The notes beneath the pieces were generated by a model. The model saw only the letters and a program-made list of their open reading frames with translations, ran no database searches and was not told the DNA's origin. From Vanilla planifolia (lineage: Eukaryota > Streptophyta > Magnoliopsida > Asparagales > Orchidaceae): 64,000 bases of DNA. This document shows positions 49,830 to 61,250 of the stretch, in pieces. How positions within the stretch are numbered: the stretch's first letter is position 1; every line of letters begins with the position of its first letter. Where the stretch lies: contig JAIUJO010000160.1 of the NCBI GenBank assembly GCA_023846275.1, positions 181,959 through 245,958 on the forward strand, written 5' to 3'. The translations under genes and the position numbers were made by a program.

Positions 49830-50390
49830 TAACATCTTCATTTCATGGGTTGTTGACTATTAACACAATTGAGAGTAAGGCTAACTTGTTGACAAAGTGG
49901 ATTGGAAGGCAATCCAATGAGATCTACACTAGAGCTCACAAAAGCAAAATTTTGAGTAAAAAATCTAGGAGTTATTTGATGATTCTCATTTGAAAGTATG
50001 CAATTTTACAAATTTTTTACATGCATCATTAATGTTGTCTAAGTCTAGTGAAATTCATAGGAGCATATGCTTTATTTATCACAATAGATCCAACGTAGCC
50101 AACTTGTTTAGATGTTACAATCTTAATGTTGGGCCTTGAAAGTGAAAACATTGCCGATTATAGTGAGTTTGAAGGGTGTAACCTTGTTGGAGGTATCATC
50201 ATCATTGAACATGACCTCTAGTACACACTTTGAAAACATAAATCCTAGTAAGTGAGAGGAGCATACCAACAAGAGATTAAACATAAAACCTCATTTGAGA
50301 TGCCTTCCTACTTGCACCAAATTTGAAAAATGCTATTGTTGCACTATGATTTCCAGCATTCTTAACCTCAAGAATGTTATTGTTATTTTT
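49830..50390 (-). mobile_element. D2b: 5'-side half of the second D-family gypsy copy
   Basis: It aligns with D1 35,960-36,540. GTTGACAAAGTGGATTGGAA occurs at 49,889-49,908 and 36,010-36,029, and is followed by (G/T)-ATC(C/T)-(C)ACACTA-AGCT. Later blocks are CTCATTTGAAAGT versus CTCGTTTGAAAGT, CTAGTGAAATTCATAGGAGCA versus CTAATGAAAATCTTAGGAGCA, and AGTGAGTTTGA(A/T)GGG. On the minus strand both copies share protein segments: DDDTSN-TPFKLTIIGNVFTF here versus DDDFAS-SPIKLSLIGQVF in D1, and SSVDLIGLPSNPLCQQ here versus SYSVDLTGEISNPLCQ in D1. These conserved segments support minus as the coding strand. Confidence 0.68.
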
Positions 50391-50409
50391 TACATATGGC
50401 TAAATAAAA

Positions 50410-50688
50410 AGATCATATAAATGAAATGTTATTTTTCTTAGTTATTATATCCTATTTCAACCAAAATTTATTATATGCAAGTCCCATGTTGCAACTATTT
50501 AAGCAACAACATTTACCACCATCAAAGCCTAATAAAAAATATAATAAGTCACTATTAAGTCTGATAACACTATCTAATATAGGTCACATCTACTAAAATA
50601 TAATTGATGATAAATAATTATCAAATCTATAACTATTAAAAGTTAAAAAAGGAAGATGAATCATCTAACTATTGCACTAACTCTAACA
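50410..50688 (-). repeat. Copia-type LTR (3' LTR start, minus strand)
   Basis: On the minus strand this begins TGTTAGAGTTAGTGCAATAG at 50,688 and runs through a TAATAGTTATAG, AT-rich middle, then GGTAAATGTTGTTGCTTAAA and TAGTTGCAACATGGGACTT near 50,490-50,525. Plant Ty1/copia LTRs commonly begin TGTTAGAG/TGTTGGAG. A purine tract sits immediately upstream, as expected for a 3' LTR. Its far end, abutting D2b, is approximate. A matching 5' LTR was not found. Confidence 0.5.
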
Positions 50689-50690
50689 AT

Positions 50691-50707
50691 CTCCAATTTT
50701 TCTTCCC
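50691..50707 (-). other. Polypurine tract next to the copia-type LTR
   Basis: The minus strand reads GGGAAGAAAAATTGGAG, then AT, then the TGTTAGAG LTR start. The TTGGAGAT-TGTTAGAG junction closely resembles the usual plant copia polypurine tract/LTR junction. It fixes the orientation as minus. Confidence 0.5.
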
Positions 50708-50709
50708 AA

Positions 50710-53700
50710 AAGTTCTGACTCCTTGATCCTACAAAAATATGAATGGGTGACCTAGGAGACTCAACAAGGAATCTTTTAGCTATGTTATTACACTAACATG
50801 TGCTTGCCAAAAAAATAAATGAGATAATAGAGTAAATCTTGTAGACTAATAAATCATATTTTAACTACTCTAACAACATCATCATCAACTAGTTAGTCAA
50901 AATAGGTTTCCTTATACTATGACTAATTGGATGCTTATTGTCCACTAGTTGATGCAACACACTTTCTTATCCTAAAGAAACATGACAAGGCCTGCACTTC
51001 TTTCACATCATGTAATCTAACAGTCTAAGAGAAAAGGTTGATCACATGGGCCATCCCCTTAAGGTTCTATGGTTCCTTAACAAACATAAGTGCTCCCCTA
51101 AAAAGTATAGCACATTATTTAATTCCTTAATGGACTAAATGTGCAAATAATCTCTCCTTGAACAATTTATATAATGGCTTCCTACCAATTCTAAAGATTT
51201 TTATCCTATAATCTAACATTCCTATTTTAGGCTTAAGCATTTATGCTTAACTACTCTAGGTCAAAGAAGTAGGATAACTAGACTATCAATTAAGTGAGTA
51301 TGGATAATTAATGGCCTAATACATCTAAATGCCTCATTATTTTCACATAATTTTGTTGAGCTAGTTAATAAAGTTTAGCCCATTTTTCCACACTGATTAT
51401 GTCTAAGACCACACCTAACAAAACTAATGTAGTGTTTATATGGTCTAGCTTTTTACCCCATTGTTAATTAAACATGCAATTGATTATATTTGCAAATAAC
51501 TTTTGATTCACACTAGTATCACTAGTAACCTTTATGACTCAATTAATTGTTAGTCATCATGCCATCCTAAGGACCCTTTAGAGGGACCATGAATTCCATA
51601 GATCATGAACCAGGGTGTCATCATGTGGCTTAAGAACATGTATAAAAGCACTTATGGTGTAGCCAAAAGAATCTACTAAATGTAATGGTGGCCAACATCC
51701 TTGTCTTATTACTTCAATGATAGGACGTAGCATATTCCAATGTCTTATTACAATGTGTGTAAAGGTTTATCGATGATGTTTCCTTAGATGTTCAAAAGGA
51801 CCTTCTGTTATTGCTTCCTTTTCTATAGATTATTTTATGCCTTTGTGCCTGATTCAAATTCTATGTTTACCTACATAATCATAACCAAAGACCTTAAATT
51901 TTTAATTTAAATTATAGGGAATTATTAATTATTCATAAAACATTTACTTTAATGCTCAACCTTGTCCTTAACAATTATTCTAAAGCTTTGAACAGATCTC
52001 TCCAAGGCTTCCCAACTAGGAACCAAAGACTACACACACCTTTGAAGCTATCTAAGTTCTCATATGGGGTAAACCCATGCCTCCAATGAATTAGCCATGA
52101 AAGGGTGACATGCTTCCCAAGCAAGCCCAAGAGAAGGGATACTTAACTAAAACATTTTCGAGAGTTTTTCCATTTTGTTTCCATAGACAAACAAATCATT
52201 TATTAATTAAGCTAAGGTGCAAACTACAGCTTACGATTTCAAATATTTCTTATCCTAAATGTTCGCAAATATACACACATTTTTCCACCTATGTTATAAA
52301 CTAAGATTGTGAGTAATTTCAAATACAATCATATTGATGCACATCAAATATAATTTTCAAAAAATAAATTTATAAAATAACATAGAATCAAGTTTAAATT
52401 TTACACATTCCTTGGTTTGTTATGCCATGAAAATCTTTGTCTATGCATGCAATAATTAAGAAGTGAATATTACATTAGATCCTTACTATCAAATATAAAT
52501 TTTATTATCAATGAAAAAGAAGTCTAGAAGGCATCTTAACTTCTAGCAAGATATAATGACAAAACAAGACAATTTTTTTTCTAGGTTATTGATTACATTA
52601 ATTAAAAGTTTTCTTTTTGTTGGTTTTCAAATTTTCTAACAATAGCCATGATAACCCATGCTTGATGCATACATGCTTAAACAACCAACAAGGTAAAAAG
52701 AAGTAGCATGTTTTTAATTTATTCCACATGATAAGGTCTAAGATAAGGACTGGTTTTACATCGGCAAGTTTTTTTTCTAAATTCATCATCTACATATATT
52801 TATAAAAAAATCATAACATCCAACATAATTATAGAAACTACATAGCATTCACAAGAAAAATGCAAATATACATTTTTGGCACGGTTCCACTATAAATATT
52901 ACATAAGAAGCAATGATAGTTGACCCATTTAGTTACAAAAAAATCTCCATTTGTGATGGGTAGAAGGCCTTTTCTCATTCTTAAGTTTCTTGAAGAAGAA
53001 TAACTAGTTTTTATCTTAATCAAATTTTCTTGGTTTCATATGCATTTTAACAAAGTAATTTCATTTTATATTTGATTATATCTTAGCTAAATATATAGTA
53101 TGAACTCAATGATCATCCAATCTAGAATCAGTAGAGACATCTTCTTGGCTATATATTTTCTTACATCAAAGGTTTAACAATCCTTCTTCTTTATCGATTA
53201 ACTTTATTTTCTACTTGACATCTTCTTGATTAACTTCCCTAAATTCCACTTTTATGGTTTGATTTCTTAATCCATTACAAACACATGTTAAGAGCTCATA
53301 TAAACTTGGCCACACAAGCTTAAACAAAGGATTTACTATAAGATGAATATGTTTTTGGTTAGCTAAGCCACAATTTACTCTTTTTAATTTTCCCTCATCT
53401 AATTAAAGTCTTTCAATCATCTTATTTATTACTATTTACTCCTATTTTTTATGAATCATATCCATTTCCTATATGGTTTGCTAAGAGTAAGGATGAGAGA
53501 AAAATCAAAATTTTAAAAAAAATTACAAACTCGTTTTAAAGCATTAAGCATAGTCAAGGCTCATGTTATACAATTGAAGTTTCGTCATTATACCATTCTT
53601 CCCATTTAGAACTTCAGACTTCAAAATTCAAAATTCAAAATTAAACTTTCTTTTATTTAAATTTTAAATTATTCAAGTTTCAAATTTTAATTCATGAGGA

Positions 53701-55716
53701 AGCATATACCTTAATGAACTAAATAGTAATAATATTTGTAAGAGTGCTAGGTCTAACATAAAATTTTTCAATTATAGGTAATAAAGTCCAATAACTACAA
53801 TTGTCTTGCCCTTTGTTTTCATCAAAATAATGACAATAAAAATGGTTATCTATTGTAAATTAAGTATAATAATGATAGCTAGAATTCACAATAATATTGA
53901 TTATTTTTTTCTTATAATAAAGGATTTAGGATTTTGTAGTTATAATGTACCTCTAAAATACATTCCAACCTACATTTTCTTACCACATTATGAATTCTCG
54001 AAATACAAGATTCTTGATGTCATTCTTCTCACATAATATTTTGATATTGTGTTTCTATGATCGTGTCAAGGCTATATAATAACAAATGTTTAACTAAATA
54101 ATATAGATAGTTTATATTGACATGAATTGATGAACAAGTCAATATGACATTTGCCAATTGTTGAGAAAGATAGAAATAATGCCAACTAAATCACAACTTA
54201 TCAAAAGTAGAAATTATTTTATTATATCACTTTTCAACTTATTGCATATACTAAAATAATAATAAAACAACTTGATAAAAAATATAGTTCACTAATTTAT
54301 TACACAAATAACAATTAGAGGGAGTTTAAGAAAGGGCTATAGTGACCATGAGATTTGGAGGTTTATGCTTTATTAAATTTTTTTTCTAATATTTTTCAAA
54401 AGCTTCTTACATATATATCTAATAATATTGAAACTCATAAAGAACTGCTTAATTCTATGATAGTGGGAGAAATAAAACCTAAACTAGAGGGCGCTCTAAA
54501 ATGCATTTGATTGCTAATTCAGGAACATTTTTTTGTCCATAGAACTAAATCATTTCTTTATATCTTAAAATAACTTCAAGATAAAAAGAATTCAAGTATG
54601 ACCTAAAATAATAAATTAATAAGAATTTTTATTCTTTTTTCTATAGTAAATTAATATAGACATCAAGAACTTCAAATTGGACAAATTTCCCTTCAACAAA
54701 TTTGGGCTTAGGCAGATAGAGCTCTACCTTTTGAAGAGATATCTTGGGAGGTGACAAAACCATATGCTTTTCATTATGAAACAAATGAATTAGAGAAAGA
54801 TAAATTATTTTGTAAAATAAGTTTTTAGGCAAATAAAAGTGGGATTTTTTCTTTTGGTAATTACCGAGCAATAAGGGCTAAAACAAAAGAATGAAAATAT
54901 TGTAAAGAATCAGGGTTTACTTTGTTGATTCTCAGAAAATAAGGTACAAAATGGGATAAATAAAACTCACATGCTTAATGACGCATGTGTGCTACTACAA
55001 ATGTCTTTCAAGTTATATTGTAAATTTGTAAATAAACCCCTTCAGGAATTAGAAAATCAAGTATATTATGACGTTTGATTTGATTGAAATTTTAATTTGA
55101 TATACTCAAATTATGAAACTATCATCCTATTCAATTTTAGTATGATGTCATAGCTCTAACATGTCTCCCTGGAGGACAAACATGAAGCTCAAAATTATCA
55201 AATAAATACTTTAAAAGAAGATTTGATCCATGTTCTTGAATGGTGAAACATGAAACTCATGAAAATATATATTTTTTATGGAACTACAAGTTCAATTTTG
55301 AAATGGTTATTATCTTATAAATCACAAACATGATTAAAGTGACAGCATGACATAATCATCAGTGTTAGTTGGGACATAAAAAAGGTCAAACATAACAATA
55401 AAATATCAATAAAAAATTCTATTACAAGATATGTCTTTGAGGTAATGAACAATTTCATTAGATGTAGAGCACACATAATTTCACATTTCCATTTTCATGG
55501 TACAAACACCATAACCATAAAAGAGTAAAAGTAAATGAAGTATAGTAAAAAGAAAATAACAAAAATGAATTAATAAAAGGTTGGCCTTTACTGATAGCTA
55601 TAGTAAAGTGTAGCTTTTTGAAGGTTTCATAAAAAATGTCAAACAAAAAGAATAATCCTTTATTTATTTGGTGTAACTTCATGAGCCAAATGGGAGGAAA
55701 CTTTCACATATGATTA
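50710..55716. other. Relic DNA, no gene assigned
   Basis: Bases 50,710-52,300 should be the interior of the copia-type element but show no copia RT or RNase H motif, so it is non-coding, too decayed, or truncated. Bases 52,300-55,700 are AT-rich with short open frames (for example 52,598-52,789 and 53,806-54,036) lacking any recognisable pattern. Confidence 0.45.
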
Positions 55717-55736
55717 TGTGTGTGTGCGTTTGTGTT
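55717..55736 (+). repeat. Short imperfect GT microsatellite
   Basis: An alternating TG/GT run of about 20 bases, interrupted by CGTTT. A minor simple repeat. Confidence 0.6.
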
Positions 55737-55739
55737 TGA

Positions 55740-58500
55740 AGGGAGAAATCCTATAGGAACCTACCTGAATTTTTTTTGCATTCCCTATAACTAAAAACCC
55801 TACTTTCTTGTCCTTATGAGATTCATTTCAATACGAAATACAATCTCTGAATTACAACATCCCTCTTTTTGTACTGCTCAAGACTTGAAGAAATTTCAAA
55901 TTTAAGAAATCCTATTAGGGTCAGTTGTAATTAGACAGCAATCAACCAATTTGGATTAGCAAATTGTTATAAATAATACATTGGTAAAATGGAAGGAATT
56001 AATAAACAAAAAACTTTTCATAAATGAATATGAATAGGAAGATAAAAAAAGAAGAAAGGTTGTTTTTCCTAGTTGCTTTTATTTAGATAAATACTTTATT
56101 CAAATAAGTATAGAACTAAAATAGATGGTTTTGTGCCTGTTAATAATTTTCCCTTCTACGTTGAAGCCAATCACTCAAATAGATAAGTCTAAATGAATAA
56201 GTTTGAATCTTAACGAACTATATAGAAGTGTCATCTATCAAAATAATGCTTTTATTTATGTATTAGTTACATGTAGATTTACTTGCTAGGAATTAGTAAT
56301 GTGTTAGGTGAGATTGGTATAAGTGACCGTGGATAACTTCTTGATAATAGGATCCATGTGGACCTTGAGGGATTGTCATAATAGGCTTTACAAATCATTT
56401 TTTAAAATAATTGAAGGTAAGGTTGGAAGATTTCGTGACATTACTTGGTAAATAGTTAGATTAATTATGCGATTATTATGGATACTTTGCTTTTATTGCT
56501 TCAATGTGTATTACTTTGGGAAATAGATATAAAGCACTTCCAAATATTTCTAATTCATGGTTTAATCAGACATGTCGCTTCTAACATAGCTATTGCTAAA
56601 TGCAAAATTCAAGAAAATGAACACATTGAATGGGAAAACATTGTGAAGTTATGTAGATGTGTCCTGTGTTGTGGAGTGGAGTAAGAACCCAGCATATATT
56701 AGGCATATAGTCTTTCCAACACACTTTAGTGGAGGGGCATGCTATTTATTTACAACCATTAGTTTGTATGGGCTTCAATGTAGACTTTAATGGGGATCAA
56801 ATTGATCTTTATTTATCTTTACCTTTAAAAGGTTAAGCAAAAGATCGTTTACTTATGTTTTCTAACATTAATCGCTTTTTTTACAACAATTGGGGACCTT
56901 GTTTGTGTATCAATTCAATATATGCTTATTGACTCTATATATTATTGATTGGGAATCCCTAAGGTATTTGTAGAAATTATTATAATCAATGTAATGAAAG
57001 TTGTAGAAACGATAAGAGGGGCACAGTTGATAATGAAAAGTATCATACAAAAGGGAAAGAGCCATATTTTTCAAGTTCTTTTTATATACACCATCAAATA
57101 GTAGGAAGTATCAAAGAGAATATTATTTTATATGCATATAAATGACTATTGGTCACCTTCTTTTTGGAAAATAGATGAACCCATATATGGTATATGTTTT
57201 TTTCCCGACCAACTCATAAGCTATCTAACTTAAAAATAAAAACTACAAAGAATTTATTAAATGAATTTGTAATCGTGATGCATAGACTTGATGGAATTTT
57301 AATTTCCTTATAAGTTTTGTGAGAACAAAGATTTAGGGATTTTTTTGTATCACTATCCTAATCTCATTATTGAATCTAACCAAATGGAATAAGGAGGTTG
57401 TTGCGGTTGAATGGGTAGATTTGGCGTTTCAAAATTAGATCATAAATATTAATATATCATTTTAGAATGGCATGCACATCACATATCCTTGTTCAATTAA
57501 GAGCTTTGGGTTTCCAAGGAGCAACTGTTACATCTATTTAATTACGAATTGATGATCATTTCACCATCAATATGAAGGGATGGTTGGTTCAAAGTAATGA
57601 ACAAATTGTTTCATTTTAGAGAAAACTATCATTATGAGAATGTACACGTGGTTAAAAACTTATATCAATCTATAGAGATGTTGATGCTAGAAGTGAGTAT
57701 TAGAGATGAAAAATAAATCTTTAGTTTTGGATGATTGATCCCTCTATGAAAATTCATATAATATCCTTTTCAAGGGTTATAGCAAATGCATCTTAAGTAC
57801 ATCAATTGGTAGGTATATGAGGATTAATGTTAGATCCTCAAATACAAATGATTAGTTTACCCATTCAAAAAACTTACAAGGGCTTTCTTTTATCGAACAT
57901 ATAATTTCTTGTTGTGGAGGTTACATTGGAATTATATAAACCATGGTATGAACTTTAGATGCTCGATATCTTAGGCTTAGACTTGATGAAGTACTTCAAT
58001 ATGTTCTTCACATAGAACGAATTGTTCTAATCAAAGTATATCCATGGGTGGTTAAAATTGGATTAAGGGCAAATTTTTGTCCAAACACTAATTGGTTGTG
58101 AATTAAGAGATAATGCATATAACACTCCTTGATGAATAACTGCTAAAAATCCAAATGTTGGAATTGAGCTTCTGAATTAATCAATTATAATTTGAATACA
58201 TGCAATACAGTTCATGACCCCTATTACTTGCAAAAAAAGTGTGTTAGATTAGTTAACTATGTTATGGTGAGAGTCCCACTCATGGGGACCTTGTTGAGTT
58301 GGGAGAAATTCTATGCTTTATTGTGGCTTATTCCGTTGGCGAACCATATACTTAAATAACATTAAGAACTTTTTAGACAAGTAGCATATTCACAAGTGGT
58401 ACTATAGAAAATGAACAAGCTCCATTTAATGCAAAATTCAAATTTGATAAGTATTTTATTAACTAGAGAGTTAAAATACTCTAGATAATGTGAATATTCT
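55740..58500. other. Relic DNA of intermediate composition, no gene assigned
   Basis: Less AT-rich than the window ends. A 68-codon plus frame (56,478-56,684) and the segment at 57,961-58,101 are the most protein-like parts, but neither matches a known family. An AG/GTAGG donor-like site occurs on the minus strand near 55,763, without a convincing exon. Confidence 0.4.
57961..58101 (+). pseudogene. Short coding-like segment, unassigned
   Basis: The forward frame reads ARYLRLRLDEVLQYVLHIER, then IVLIKVYPWVVKIGLRANFC and PNTNWL before TGA, 46 codons with no stop. A second forward frame over the same bases (FVQTLIGCELRDNAYNTP downstream) also looks protein-like, so the true frame is unclear. 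No family was recognised. It may be part of another decayed retroelement polyprotein. Confidence 0.2.
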
Positions 58501-59824
58501 AACTAAAAGTCTAATTTTAGTTGAAAATGACCAATATGTAGAATCAAAACAAGTGATTACAAAGTTTTGTGGCTGAATGTACTTTTCATTTTAAGATGGT
58601 TTAAAAACATTATTTTTCTAAGTTAATAGGAGAAACAAATAAGGTAATTAATGTAACATGTGCCAGTATTTCCATATAGTAATATTCATTTATTATCAAA
58701 AGCTAGTCTTTTATGGACATTAACAAAAGATATGTACAAATAAACCATAATGACATTTTTGTTTCACAATTATCAAAATAAAAAGAATAATTATTTTTTA
58801 GAAGAAAGATGCATCTTTGCTTCCATAGCTAAAAATAATCAAGCTAAACATAAGTTTTTTGATACTTTTTGGAAAAAAGGACAAGGAAACTCTTAAAAAT
58901 TAAAAATTTGATCAAATTTTATCTAATGGTCATAAGAATCTCATAAATTCTTATATCTGTCAAGATAGTTTCAACAATTCTTTTGGGAAAAAGGAAAGAA
59001 ATAGAGAGACAATCTCATTATCAATCGATAGTTGATTGTTTGATGAACATTTCACGGAATCTTGGATAGTCTATTATGTTATTGAGCCATAATCATGGTG
59101 CTTTTCTTGATGATAACAACCTATAAGAATTATTAAAAATAGTTTGAGTGAATTTTTGATTTTAAATAATTGATGCTTATGTCTTTGGAAAAATTTAAAA
59201 AAAAAAAATGAGGTAAAATCTAATGAAAATCATCTCGATCAGAGTTAAAAATAACAAAAGAGTATATTTTGAGATTAATTTTAAATATTTCATTTTTTTT
59301 AAATAGAATGTTAAATTTTATTAAAATCATCATAATAGGTAAAAAAATTAAATTATATTTAAATTAATTGTTTTAGAAATTTATTATTGCTCTAAAGTCT
59401 AGACATTATCTTGTTGCTCAAATAATTGTTTTGTTCTTTATCGTATATTTGGAAATCTTTTTTCAATATCTTATTGAAAAGGTATGTTTTAACTATAATA
59501 ATTAATTATTTAAAATAATAATTTAATTAAAATAGCAAACAAGAAAAACTTTTTTAATAAGAACAAAAAGTTTCATGTTCAAGCACAATTCCAAAATTTA
59601 TTTAACTACAACTGTCATGCCAAGAAAATAACTGCCATGATTTATTTTTAATTATTTTAAATAAAAAAATTATTTCTCATTAGTCATTCATCAAGCATAA
59701 GATTTTTATTAATATTAACTTTAATTATTGTGACACAAAATTATTTTGTTATATTGTTAATTGTTTTTGTTGAAATGTCATAGTAACCTATTCCAATTTT
59801 TTAGTTATGAGGATTTAGTCTACT

Positions 59825-59925
59825 CATTGTTTGGCAAAATTATTTATATTAGTTCTTGTTTTGCTTAGTTTTTGTCGAGGGAAGAGATAGAATTGATTTT
59901 AGGTCAAGCTACCCAAAAAGTGTTT
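59825..59925 (+). repeat. Dispersed repeat R1, copy b
   Basis: Partner of 1,150-1,255 in the same orientation (blocks given there). This copy keeps more C/G (TTTTTGTCGAGGG, GGTCAAGCTACCC), so copy a appears to be its more deaminated version. Confidence 0.5.
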
Positions 59926-61184
59926 GCGTACATTTAATATATTTTCTTTATTTTTCTTTCTCAAAAGTTTCATAAAACTTTATAATTAAAAAATCTTAAT
60001 GTGTTCCAAAATAAAATTAATATTTCCACAAAATGACATTTAAATATGTTCTTAACTTTATTAACAAAAATACTTCAGTGCATTTTCTTTAAATGTTCTC
60101 TATGAATCCAAAATTTTTATTCTTAACAATTTACCCACTTCTTGTGAACTCTTGTGAACCATATTTCAATTGGTGTGAGAAAAATATTTCCGTCTAGCAA
60201 GAAGACATTGTCTAGTTGATCCATTACTCAAATTAATGTTTTAGGAAATTTTTGCGAAGGTGCATTTTCCAATAGACCACCATACTTTTTTGACAACTCT
60301 TATCTTTAGAAATAGATTAGGTCGACTACTTATTTAAAATTTGTTGATAAAGAAATATGAGAAATAATAAAAACAATATTTATTTTCTCCTATAAAAAAT
60401 AGAAGGTATTTTGATACAAAAACTATTTAGCAAAATAATTCAAATGGAAAAATACAAACTATAATTAAATGATAGAGTTATAAGTATTTTATATTATTAA
60501 TGTTGGGTAGATTTAAACTTCTACTAGGATCTAAATTGTAGCCAATCATACTGAACATACTTAATAGATTATTAGAGAATACATAAAAAGAATATGTATT
60601 AATTTTAGTTAAGTAACAAGTGTGTTATTTTAGAACTATACAAAAATTGGCATTTTAAAGTTATGTAGATTAATAAATCAAGTTTTACTAACATGTAAAC
60701 TTTTTTTTCCAAAATATTAAAAGCACAAAATAACTTATTAGAGTTACAAACGTTTTATTAATGCAAATATCACCAATGAGTAATGATGATATAAGAAACA
60801 AGAATATTTAAAAAAATTATGTTAGTCTAACAAAATTTTAAAAATTCAAGATAAGTTCAAAAACAAAATGAAGAAAAGGAGACAAAATTTGTTTACTTAT
60901 GCAAAACATTAAAGGCACTCTTCAAGAATGAAAGACGAATGGTATCTTATTGATTTCAAAAACTTTTAAAGAATTAAAAAGATACAAAAACAAAATACGA
61001 CAAAGGAATAATCTAAACTTTAAAAATAATGTGCATATCTCACATACAAATATGTATATAAAAAACATAAAAATTAATCTAATAGAGCATTTAAAATATT
61101 ATCCAAAATGTGCATAACAAATAGTTTAGTAGAATAGAAATTTATTAGATTGATAAGTTCACCAATCCAAAAATTTTAATGATG

Positions 61185-61250
61185 CTTGGAATGGATGTGG
61201 AGAAGGCCTATGGACATGTGGCATGGCTTTCATCTTATCATATCAGCTTA
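61185..61250 (+). pseudogene. Short LINE reverse transcriptase-like fragment
   Basis: The forward frame reads LGMDVEKAYGHVAWLSSYHI. The pattern L-x-[ML]-D-x-E-K-A-Y-D-x-V-x-W is the first catalytic-aspartate block of non-LTR (LINE) reverse transcriptase; here the Asp after Tyr is Gly. The local DNA is clearly less AT-rich than its surroundings. Nothing else of a LINE can be read on either side, so this is at best a small surviving island. A related block may exist at 8.73 kb. Confidence 0.4.
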
